A DNA stretch of 64,000 nucleotides from Salininema proteolyticum. GTDB taxonomy: Bacteria > Actinomycetota > Actinomycetes > Mycobacteriales > Micromonosporaceae. The notes below the pieces were generated by a model. That model saw only the letters and a list, made by a program, of their open reading frames with translations. It searched no databases and was not told the DNA's origin. Shown piece after piece: positions 52,803 through 60,321 of the stretch. A program made the position numbers and the translations under genes. Position 1 is the stretch's first letter, and the number at the start of each line of letters is the position of its first letter. The DNA lies in the NCBI RefSeq assembly GCF_042685645.1, contig NZ_JBHUNX010000001.1:1488001-1552000 (forward strand), in the 5' to 3' direction.

Positions 52803-53345
52803 ATGGCGGCGACTCCCTCTAGCATGGTCGAGCTCGGAACCCCTGCCCCGGACTTCGCCCTGCCCGACTTGAACGGGCAGGAGAGGACCCTGGCGGACTT
52901 CACCGGACGGGCGCTTCTTGTCGCGTTCACCTGCAACCACTGCCCGTTCGTAAAGCATGTCGAGGAAGTCTTCGGAAGGGTTGTCTCGGGCGTCGAAGGA
53001 CTGGACGTGGTGGCGATCTGTTCGAACGACGCTGTGGACGTGCCGGATGACGGCCCGGAAGGGCTGGCCGACCAGGCAAAGCGCGCGGGATGGGACTTCC
53101 CGTACCTGATCGACGCGTCGCAGGAGACGGCGAAGGCCTACCACGCCGCGTGCACGCCGGACTTCTTCCTCTACGACGCCGATCGCAAGCTGGCGTACCG
53201 GGGACAGTTCGACGACTCGCGCCCGGGCAACGACGTCCCGGTGACCGGGAACGACTTGTCCGCGGCCATCGACGCGGTGCTCAACGGAGAGGTCCCCGAG
53301 GACCAGAAGCCGTCCATCGGCTGCAACATCAAATGGAAGAGTTAG
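52803..53345 (+). CDS. Thioredoxin-family protein (AhpC/TSA-like)
   Basis: 180 residues. APDFALPDLNGQERTLADF and VAFTCNHCPFVKHV give the peroxiredoxin-like thioredoxin fold with a CNHC active site, then DASQETAKAYHAACTPDFFL. This subgroup of cytoplasmic thioredoxin-like proteins is common and of unknown partner. AAGGAG lies 8-9 bases before the ATG at 52803. It is convergent with the truncated SRPBCC gene, ends overlapping by 4 bases. Confidence 0.8.
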   Translation: MAATPSSMVELGTPAPDFALPDLNGQERTLADFTGRALLVAFTCNHCPFVKHVEEVFGRVVSGVEGLDVVAICSNDAVDVPDDGPEGLADQAKRAGWDFPYLIDASQETAKAYHAACTPDFFLYDADRKLAYRGQFDDSRPGNDVPVTGNDLSAAIDAVLNGEVPEDQKPSIGCNIKWKS

Positions 53346-53743
53346 GACGCGGCGTTCGGGCCCTGGGGTTCCTCGACCAGACGGGCGAGGTTGTCCAGGG
53401 CCATCGTCATGCCCTGGTCGTTCTGCTCCGGCGGGATCGCGTCGGGCACGTTCTCGTGCAGTATGGTCACCTCGGTGCCGCCGGCGACCGGCTCCAGCGA
53501 GGTCGTCATGGTCATCGTTCCCCGCAGGGCGTCGTCGCCGGTCTCGAAGGAGAACTCCTCGACGACCTCGACGTCGGGAACGAGAGCGAGGAACGTCCCC
53601 CGGTAGGTGTCCGTGTGCGCCTCGGACTTCCCCTTCTGCCCCTCGTCAGCGTAGGTCAGCGAAATGCGGAACGCCCCTCCCGCGCGCGGGTCGAAGACGT
53701 GGACGGTCGAGGACATCCCCTCAGAAGGCGTCTCTGCGGTCAT
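53342..53743 (-). pseudogene. SRPBCC (AHSA1-type) protein, 5' end cut off by IS5 copy
   Basis: The frame reads EGMSSTVHVFDPRAGGAFRIS and then a normal SRPBCC/AHSA1 lipid-binding-fold C-terminus (LHENVPDAI, ending LVEE). In full-length relatives about 45 residues ending in a WLPP-EGM segment precede this. Here they are missing: the sequence enters the IS end at 53724, and the ATG at 53743 plus the first six or seven codons (MTAETP) are IS DNA. The remaining product lacks the first strand and helices and is probably inactive. Confidence 0.7.
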
Positions 53744-54640
53744 GGTTCCATTTTGGATAGCTGTCGGGCCATGACGAAGATGCTGGCGACCAGCACGAAC
53801 CCCTCGGCGTGCTCGGGCTTGCGCTCGTAATCACGGCAGAGTCGGCGCCGGTGCATGAGCCAGGCGAAGGATCTCTCCACCACCCAACGGCGTGGCTGTA
53901 CCACGAACCCTCTCTGGCCTGCCAGTTTAGAAACGATCTCGACGACAAATCCATAGAGCTCTCGAGCGAGGTCGGCAATCGGGCTCTGGTAGCCGCTATC
54001 GGCCCAGACTCGGGCGATGGTCGGGAACCGCTGCGATAGGGCGAACAGGAGGTCGCGGGCGGCGGTCCGGTCCTGGACGCCGGCGCCGGTGACCATCACG
54101 ACCAGGATCAGGCCCATGGTGTCGACGGCGATGTGTCTTTTGCGGCCGTTGATATTCTTCCCGCCGTCATAGCCCCTGGTCGCGGCCGGAACGGTCATGT
54201 CAGCCTTGACCGACTGGGAGTCGATGGAGACAGCTGAGGGTTCGGCCTTCCGCCCGGTGGCGTAGCGGAGCTTTTCACGAATGACGGTGTTTATGCGGTC
54301 CCACACACCGGCTGATACCCAGCGCGAATAGAACCCGTAGACGGTCTTGAACGGCGGGAAGTCGACCGGGAGGCTGCGCCATTTCGTGCCGGAGTCGGCG
54401 ATGTACCGAATGGCGTCGACGATCGCCCGACGACAGTGGTGTTCATGCCCGCCTCGTCCGCTCAAGGCGGCCGGGACCGGCAGGAGCGGGGCGATCAGAG
54501 CCCACTCTGCATCGGTGCAGTCTGACGGATAGACGGAGGTGCGGGTCGTGTGAAGCCATGGGTCGCAGGTAGGATGCAAGGGAGCCTCTGGGGTTGTCGA
54601 TCTTGTGGTTAAGAAAGACTGATACCAGAGGCTCTTTTTC
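53724..54640 (-). mobile_element. IS5-family insertion sequence, copy 1 (917 bp)
   Basis: Ends defined by comparison with the inverted copy at 60322-61238, which has the same length. The imperfect terminal repeats read inward GAAGGCGTCTCTGCGG (53724 side) and, on the other strand, GAAAAAGAGCCTCTGG (54640 side). Unlike copy 2 it is not flanked by a TA duplication (CA on one side, TT on the other), so it may have suffered an adjacent deletion. Its left side cuts the SRPBCC gene and its right side cuts an IS4 transposase gene. Confidence 0.8.
53740..54579 (-). CDS. IS5-family transposase, copy 1
   Basis: 279 residues, identical to copy 2 except Asn for Lys in the DGGKNINGRKR motif (copy 2: DGGKKINGRKR). 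DDE residues: Asp in SIDSQSVKADMT, Asp in VWADSGYQS and Glu in WVVERSFAWLMHRRRL. An N-terminal DUF4096-like domain (CTDAEWALIAPLLP) precedes it. The start is a TTG at 54579 in both copies, the only in-frame initiation codon upstream of the conserved domain. An open frame upstream to 54885 belongs to other sequence. Confidence 0.85.
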   Translation of the reverse strand: MHPTCDPWLHTTRTSVYPSDCTDAEWALIAPLLPVPAALSGRGGHEHHCRRAIVDAIRYIADSGTKWRSLPVDFPPFKTVYGFYSRWVSAGVWDRINTVIREKLRYATGRKAEPSAVSIDSQSVKADMTVPAATRGYDGGKNINGRKRHIAVDTMGLILVVMVTGAGVQDRTAARDLLFALSQRFPTIARVWADSGYQSPIADLARELYGFVVEIVSKLAGQRGFVVQPRRWVVERSFAWLMHRRRLCRDYERKPEHAEGFVLVASIFVMARQLSKMEP

Positions 54641-55406
54641 TTGCCCCGGAAGGGGTCTCGACCCCAGAGATGGCTTCTCAGAGCGACCGGGGCACACGTG
54701 GTCATGAGGGCCGGCTCGCAGTTCCCGCTGACGCAGGCGAAGGTCCTGCCTGACGGGACGTACCTTGCCGAACTGCACAAGGCCGGGCGTGAGGCGATCA
54801 CGGTGCGGGTGATCGAGTACTCGGTGACCACCACCGACCACGCCACCGGTGAGGTTACCGAAGGAGAGACCGTTCGCCTGATCACCGACCTGCTCGACGT
54901 GGAGGCCTACCCGGCGGAGGACTTCCCCGACCTCTACCGGTCCCGGTGGGTGTCCGAGGAAATTTTCGACGCGGTCAAGACCGATATGCGAGGCGGGACC
55001 GACGCCGTGCTCCGGTCGAGGTCGCCGGAACTGGCCCGCGGCGAGGCGTGGGCGCTGTTGTGCGTTTACCAGGCGATCGGGGACCTCGTCGTGCAGGTCG
55101 GCGACACGGCTGGCGAAAGCCCGGATCGGATCTCGTTCTCCGACACCCTGCGGTTCTTCCGTTCCACCATCACCTCGGTCGCCGAGGCTTTTTCCCCCTC
55201 GACAGTGGAAATCCGTCATCGACAGGGCCGTAGTGGAACTAACTAGGTTTCTGGTCAAGTCCCGGCCAGGGCGCCAGGCGCCCCGAGCGCGCCGCCGAGC
55301 CAACCACCGCTTCCGCGCCCGCCGAACCGACGAACCCGCCACCACCCGCGCCGATCACGACATCCACCTCAGCAATACTACCGCCCTACCTGCAAACATG
55401 AACTAA
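54641..55406 (+). pseudogene. IS4-family transposase remnant, N-terminus missing and frameshifted
   Basis: From about 54690 the frame gives RATGAHVVMRAGSQFPL, YLAELHKAGREAITVRVIEY, DLYRSRWVSEEIFDAVKTD and VLRSRSPELARGEAWALLCV, the C-terminal half of an IS4-type DDE transposase with the Glu in WVSEEIFDA. The N-terminal half with the first Asp residues is absent, cut by the IS5 copy. Near 55189-55198 (TTTTTCCCCC) the frame slips by one: the correct continuation, PRQWKSVIDRAVVELTRFLV and on to a stop at 55404, is in another frame. Confidence 0.7.
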
Positions 55407-55521
55407 AGACGTGGCGTTGGTTCAAACTGGGCCTGTTGACCTTTGGGATAGGATTGATGCTGCGGCTGACCGCGGCGAACGTGACTGAGCCGACGAAGGC
55501 GAACACTGAGAACCCACATAC

Positions 55522-55714
55522 TTGTGGAAGGACGACAACTTCGACACCGGCAACTGTCCGACCGTTTACAAGACCGAGAGCGGCTATGTCGTCCAGGCCC
55601 GGAAGCTCACCGACCCGGCCGACTGGACGGAACTTCGAGACCTCAACCCCAGCGAAGACGCCGTGGTCGCACCCCCGCAACGTCATCGACAAGTTCAAAG
55701 AGAACTGGAGCTGA
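55522..55714 (+). pseudogene. Small WKDDN-type protein, frame broken in a C5 run
   Basis: LWKDDNFDTGNCPTVYKTES, GYVVQARKLTDPADW and LRDLNPSEDAVV match a short actinobacterial protein often found directly before DUF6879 genes. After VVA the frame goes wrong in CCCCC (55672-55676). Dropping one C restores PRNVIDKFKENWS and a stop at 55712-55714, 6 bases before the DUF6879 ATG. The start also looks incomplete: a stop at 55507 leaves only a TTG at 55522. Decay or an assembly error. Confidence 0.55.
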
Positions 55715-55720
55715 AACTTC

Positions 55721-56275
55721 ATGGAACGCGCCGTTCCCCAGCACGACCTACTCAACGTCCTGGATTCCACCGTCCGCAGCCTGTGGCGGCTGGAGCTGCA
55801 GCCCCGGTGCGAAGTCGGAGAGGGCGACGAGGTGGAGGCGTTCGGGAACGGCGCACCCCTCGACCCCAGCCGCCGGCAAGCTGCGTGGCATGATCTCGTC
55901 CGTTCCTGGCGCGCGCGGGGCGTCGACCTCCATCGCGTCCGCGTCCACGAGGACGCACCAACCCTGTATCAACAGTGGGTGCGGTGGACAGCGGCGTGGA
56001 ACGCTGACGCTGGGGAGAGCTTCCGGTACGTCTCGAGGTCGGCGGCAATCACGGCCGACCCAGCGTTCGCTCTGCCAGCGGAGGACTACTGGTTTCTCGA
56101 CAAGGAGCGGGTCCTGCGAATGCCGTTCGCCCCGGATGGGACGCCCGGCGACTATGTTCTAACGGATGAGGCTGGGGTCGTGGCGGAGGCCAACGGGCTC
56201 TGGAAGGTCGCTTTCTCTGTCTCGGCGCCAGAGTCGTTCTCCGGGATCGCCCGGCAGGTGGTGATCCAGCCATGA
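55721..56275 (+). CDS. DUF6879 family protein
   Basis: 184 residues. An alpha-beta fold with SLWRLELQPRCEVGEGDEVE, then GVDLHRVRVHEDAPTLYQQW, NADAGESFRYVSR and EDYWFLDKERVLRMPF, the pattern of DUF6879. Such genes often sit beside Xre regulators and DUF397 proteins in actinobacteria; function unknown. The gene just upstream (55522-55714) is its usual small partner. Confidence 0.7.
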   Translation: MERAVPQHDLLNVLDSTVRSLWRLELQPRCEVGEGDEVEAFGNGAPLDPSRRQAAWHDLVRSWRARGVDLHRVRVHEDAPTLYQQWVRWTAAWNADAGESFRYVSRSAAITADPAFALPAEDYWFLDKERVLRMPFAPDGTPGDYVLTDEAGVVAEANGLWKVAFSVSAPESFSGIARQVVIQP

Positions 56276-56441
56276 GTTGGATGGGGAGGGACTATTAGAA
56301 GCACCTCTTGACTGACGGCGGGCGGCCTTCCTCTGAGCCAGACATCTCCCCCTTAATGGGCGTCCCGCAGCCCGATGGGGGGCAGGTCAAGTTGGGCCAG
56401 GTTGGCATCGGTTGATTTCATTCAGGCACGGGCCTGGCGAG

Positions 56442-56765
56442 TCAGTCAATCGGGCGCGCTGCGAGCTTGGGCCATCCACCGCCTGGCGCCAGGCACACAA
56501 TTTCGGTGTCGCCCTCTTCGACCTGGCTTTCTACGTCAATGTCGAGGATGGCAAGTGCGTCGGAGGCTGCGCTGTATTCGAGTTCGAATCCGTTGTCCTC
56601 GTTGATGGCATTGGCCAAAGCAGCGGTAAGAGGAGCGGTATGGATGGTTGCAGTTCCGTGTCGCTCTTCGGTAGACAGAGGCTTGAGCACGGCATCTGGA
56701 AGCTGTACTTGTACCTTGAAAGTCTCGGTTCCAATCCGCATCGTCGGATCTGTTATGCTTGTCAT
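56442..56765 (-). CDS. Hypothetical acidic protein
   Basis: 107 residues beginning MTSITDPTMRIGTETFKVQV, with alternating hydrophobic/polar beta-like stretches and an acidic C-terminal half (VESQVEEGDTEIVCLAP). No ribosome site is visible upstream; it may be leaderless. No family recognised. The composition is protein-like, unlike the plus-strand frames over the same bases. It lies 174 bases downstream of the minus-strand gene at 56940-58001. The gap 56276-56441 holds nothing recognisable. Confidence 0.45.
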   Translation of the reverse strand: MTSITDPTMRIGTETFKVQVQLPDAVLKPLSTEERHGTATIHTAPLTAALANAINEDNGFELEYSAASDALAILDIDVESQVEEGDTEIVCLAPGGGWPKLAARPID

Positions 56766-56939
56766 ACCGCTGAGTTTAGGACTGCGCTGGTGTTTTCATC
56801 TGACCTTGGCCAGAGGCTGCCTGTCGGATTTCAGACGGCCTTATGTGCCGTTGGCGTCTTCCCGCCCGTGGTTGATGCAGTCGCCGGCGACTATCGTTGC
56901 CTGCCTGGTCAAATTCGTTCTTTTTCCAGGCCAGGCCAT

Positions 56940-58001
56940 CTAGCTCTGCGACGGTCCCTTGCCCTTCTTGCGCTGTTTGCGCAGGCGCGCCTCGGCTTCG
57001 TGGCGTTTACGGATCGCCTCGTCATCGCGGACGACCGGCGCCTGCCGACGAGCGATGGGCGGTCGCCGACCTTGTGGGTCTCGCAGCGTGCGGGCGGCAT
57101 CGAGACGCCATTTCTCCAGGACGGCAGGTAGGTTCTCTCTGGTCTGGAACCATGAGACCGCTGCTGCAAAGGAGTCATCCTCGAAGTCTGCAGCGGCCAT
57201 CAACTCGGGTTTGAACAGGAGGTTTGTTGCGAATGGGAAGTAATGGCTGTTGTGAGATTCGGTGAACATCTTCATCCCTTGGACCTGCCGAATATCAGGG
57301 CAGAACGCTGCACCGATGATCAAAGCGGCACCAGCCATGGCCGTACCTGAGTCCTCGTTGTTCTCCGGGAGTGGGTTGCACAGGAGGTCAACGATGCGCC
57401 GCTCCTGGTCGTCGAGTTCGATCGCAGTTTCAGTGCGCAACGCCGTCTCGTACACTTCCCGGGCATCGTCGGCGCTGACGAGTGTGTGGGTCCGACGCAG
57501 ATCGGCCATCTCGTACACGAGGACGTTTTCGCCTTTTTGCACGTCGCTTGCGTAGCCGAACACCGAGGCAGTGCTGGCGAAGCCGGCGAGCGTGAGCGTT
57601 TCGGGGCGACGTTGGCCCTTGCGGTACGGGTCGCCCAGGCGGGCGTACGGCGACGACACGTACGGGCACACCTGCGCGGCATACAATGCACAAATTTCAT
57701 GCACTGGCGCCTCGGGGACCGCCACTGACGAGTCGACCTTCTGTATTTCCTCACCGAAAATCACCTGCCAGCGCAGTTCGTCACGGAACGGAAGCGCGCA
57801 CACTGCGCACAGGTCGTACGTAGCGACAACAAGTTTCCGCTTTTCCGACAGGACACCGAAGTCGACGTCTCCTGGTTGTTGCGGGATGACACTGATGATG
57901 GGGTAACCCCGTGGGTCGACTTGAAGGTGGGACAAGCGGGCGGGCGGGGTGACCTCAGTGGGTCGACGACTTGCCTTGGGGATGAGACTGTCTCGTGACA
58001 T
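56940..58001 (-). CDS. Putative zinc-binding protein, unknown function
   Basis: 353 residues. Near residue 65 CAVCALPFRDELRW, then VHEICALYAAQVCPYVSSPY around residue 105, form a CxxC ... HxxC-x7-C set. The same layout is seen in an uncharacterised family from actinobacteria and their phages, where it probably binds zinc. The middle (LEDPYRKG region on to VLVYEMADLRR) is alpha-beta; the C-terminal 40 residues are strongly basic (RKRHEAEARLRKQRKKGKG). I cannot assign a role. Confidence 0.65.
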   Translation of the reverse strand: MSRDSLIPKASRRPTEVTPPARLSHLQVDPRGYPIISVIPQQPGDVDFGVLSEKRKLVVATYDLCAVCALPFRDELRWQVIFGEEIQKVDSSVAVPEAPVHEICALYAAQVCPYVSSPYARLGDPYRKGQRRPETLTLAGFASTASVFGYASDVQKGENVLVYEMADLRRTHTLVSADDAREVYETALRTETAIELDDQERRIVDLLCNPLPENNEDSGTAMAGAALIIGAAFCPDIRQVQGMKMFTESHNSHYFPFATNLLFKPELMAAADFEDDSFAAAVSWFQTRENLPAVLEKWRLDAARTLRDPQGRRPPIARRQAPVVRDDEAIRKRHEAEARLRKQRKKGKGPSQS

Positions 58002-58204
58002 GTGACGAGACTACCAGCCTCGGGAATACTGGTTCTTCTCTACGCCGGGGCACTGTGAAGGGACGAGTTCAGGCTGGCGCGGCTTGCAGCAGAGGTTGAC
58101 GCACTTGGCCGGCAGAGAGGTTATTGAGAACAGAGACGGGGGTGTCGGTCGAGGTGCTCCACTACGGAACGGGGGTGGAACAGCTGGTCGGATAAAATGT
58201 GGTG

Positions 58205-58657
58205 ATGGACAGAAAATCTCTTTCCTCTCCTACAGCGAGGTTCCTGGTCGCGTATCCCCTGGTTGTCGGTGCCGGTGCGGCGGTTGCGTTGTTGGCGCCG
58301 TGGTATGAGATGGCGTCGCTTCCGCCATGGCAGGCGGACGCGAGCACGAGAGTGACCGCGAACGGAAACTTCATCGGTGGAGTCTTGGGTACGGTCCTGT
58401 TCACGGCCGCTGTAGTGGTGACGGTGTGGGGATGTAGCAGAGTGACGCGCTCCGGTCTGATCGCCGGAGTTGTTCTAGCGTCCAGCATCGCGCCCGGCAT
58501 GGTGCTTTTGGCGGCCATGGTCGCGGCCGGATGGTGGGGTGGTCTTTTGTGGCTGCTGCCTGCTGGCATGGCCGTGGTGTCACTTATAGAAGCGGTCCTG
58601 TCAATAAGGGAACGCCACGTGCCGGGTCCGGGACAGCAGGGATGGGCGCAGGCATGA
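58205..58657 (+). CDS. Four-helix membrane protein
   Basis: About 150 residues with four hydrophobic segments: FLVAYPLVVGAGAAVALLAP, FIGGVLGTVLFTAAVVVTVW, GLIAGVVLASSIAPGMVLLA and WWGGLLWLLPAGMAVVSLI. GTG codons at 58199 and 58202 and ATG at 58205 are all possible starts, and none has a clear ribosome site. It lies 107 bases before the Mrr-membrane gene on the same strand, so the two may be one unit. Family not recognised. Confidence 0.6.
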   Translation: MDRKSLSSPTARFLVAYPLVVGAGAAVALLAPWYEMASLPPWQADASTRVTANGNFIGGVLGTVLFTAAVVVTVWGCSRVTRSGLIAGVVLASSIAPGMVLLAAMVAAGWWGGLLWLLPAGMAVVSLIEAVLSIRERHVPGPGQQGWAQA

Positions 58658-58764
58658 AAAGGGCAACTTGCTTCAGGGAAGACGACATCGGAATGACCGT
58701 CTTGAGGCTTCGAACAGTAGTCGAGGACAATCGGTGGCAGGATTAATTGGAAGGGTGAGAGATC

Positions 58765-59838
58765 GTGAAACCCCCGAGCCCCCGCCACATCATGACGTGG
58801 GAGCAGGCAGAAGAGAATGCCGTCGACTGGATGCGGCACTGGGGTTTCAGCGACGCCCAAAAGACTCGACGAGGCAGCGACAACGGTATTGATGCCACCG
58901 CCGGTAGAGCCCTAGGACAAGTGAAATATGTGGCCTCCCAGGTAGGCCGCCCCGACCTTCAGCGCCTGTTCGGTGCCCGCGGTATCGGTGACCAACAGTT
59001 GTTCTTCTTCACTGGAACCGGCTACAGCAAACCGGCGCGGGACTACGCGGATGAAGTCGGGATGCGCCTGTTCGCCTACCAAGTCTCCGGAACTATGGAA
59101 CCAGTGAACGGCCATGCCCACCGATTCCTTGCGGACACGAAGGAACAGCAAGAACATCTGCCACGGTTGCCCATCGCGGTAGACCTCCAGTCACCGTCAT
59201 CTACGAGACATAGCAGTGATGAGCACGTGAACCCAGGAGGTCAACCCCGACCGCTGCGCCCCAGACAGCGTAGGGGACCGGACGGGATTCCCCGCCTTTT
59301 GCCGATTCCTTCTGACGAAACCCGAGCTGGCACTCCACACGATCAGGCGGACGTTCCGAACCGCACGAGCCGGCGCAGAAAACCGCCACGCTCGCCCTGG
59401 TCCTGCCTGCAGCGGGAACACCAGCATCACTGGGCTTTTCGGGTCACGATGTGTGTCCTCTTTACGCTCTTTCCATGGGTGACCATGTTCGAAGTTGACG
59501 CCCGGATAGTGTTCTACCCGTTTGGCCCGATCGGGGATCTACTCGTTGCCGCAGCTGTCACCGGGCTGTGCTGGAGGAACGCCTACAAGTTCATCAAGTG
59601 GCCATGCCGGGAGTTCTCTTATGCTGAACGGTTTTCCTGGAGAACGGCTAAAGTCACAACGGTTAGCATTTGGGTTGTCTCACTGCTCCTGACGCTGTTG
59701 CCGATGGCCAGCGTGGCGGGGGACGACCTCACTTTTCGGTTGTCATTTCCTGCCGTCGCCACCGTGAGTGTTGCTTCCTGGTGGGCTGCGGTCGCAATTC
59801 CACAGTTCACATGGTGGGACCTCAGGTCCGGGGCATAA
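58765..59838 (+). CDS. Mrr-type nuclease domain fused to a multi-pass membrane domain
   Basis: 357 residues (GTG at 58765 behind AAGGGTGAGAG). Residues 11-115 match the Mrr-type PD-(D/E)XK endonuclease fold: Glu17 in AEENAVDWM, Asp43 in SDNGIDATAG and the QVK motif Gln52-Val-Lys54. A hydrophobic core strand (QQLFFFTGTGYSKPARDYAD) follows. A polar, Arg/Pro-rich linker (about 140-220) leads to four hydrophobic segments at about 222-243, 247-269, 292-315 and 325-348. A membrane-tethered DNA nuclease is therefore predicted. In Mrr-fold proteins such modules act in restriction of foreign DNA. That role here is inference. Confidence 0.7.
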   Translation: MKPPSPRHIMTWEQAEENAVDWMRHWGFSDAQKTRRGSDNGIDATAGRALGQVKYVASQVGRPDLQRLFGARGIGDQQLFFFTGTGYSKPARDYADEVGMRLFAYQVSGTMEPVNGHAHRFLADTKEQQEHLPRLPIAVDLQSPSSTRHSSDEHVNPGGQPRPLRPRQRRGPDGIPRLLPIPSDETRAGTPHDQADVPNRTSRRRKPPRSPWSCLQREHQHHWAFRVTMCVLFTLFPWVTMFEVDARIVFYPFGPIGDLLVAAAVTGLCWRNAYKFIKWPCREFSYAERFSWRTAKVTTVSIWVVSLLLTLLPMASVAGDDLTFRLSFPAVATVSVASWWAAVAIPQFTWWDLRSGA

Positions 59839-60028
59839 TGAGAAATCCTACGTAAGAGGCGGTCGCGCCCGCGTAGATGCGGTGGAACGCGAGGGCGGTC
59901 ACGCTGTCTTCGGTGAGGTATTGGTGTGGGGGCGACATTTTGGTTGCACTCTTGGTACTCAGGTAATTGAGGTGGGTGAGGGAAAGTATGGTGGAGTTCC
60001 TGTCTCATCCCCTCGCCTGTTGGAGGCA
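59839..60028. other. Noncoding stretch before a decayed gene
   Basis: No supportable gene or site. A plus-strand frame from 59768 to 60322 overlaps it, but its sequence is not protein-like over most of its length. Confidence 0.3.
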
Positions 60029-60282
60029 CTAGTGTCGGAAGACTCCGGTTCTAAACCACCATGGTGGATAGTTGCCGCACTGATCATGGAGTGGTTCCTG
60101 TTCAGGCGGGACATCATGTTCATAATCGACGTCATCCAGCAGGACGTGAGCGCCCTGGACGGTCTCCCACGGGCCGCCGCCGCTAGAACGTTCCAGCTTC
60201 ACGGTCCCAGCAGGGACGCCGGTCGCGGTGACGGTGACGGTGGCTGTCGGGGGTTCGGTACGGCAGTAATGGTTGCAGGCAT
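60029..60282 (-). pseudogene. Phage-tail-like protein fragment, frame broken
   Basis: From ATG at 60282 the minus strand reads MPATITAVPN. If one base is added to the C5 run at 60249-60253 it continues PPTATVTVTATGVPAGTVKL, then ERSSGGGPWETVQGAH and DDVDYEHDVPPEQEP to a stop at 60029, 84 residues. The start and the Ig-like strand pattern resemble the N-terminus of phage tail proteins. The rest of such a gene is missing. The resemblance is by pattern, not by search. Confidence 0.4.
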
Positions 60283-60321
60283 GAGAAGCTGTCTTTGGAG
60301 TCGGAGCCCCTGCGGCCCATA

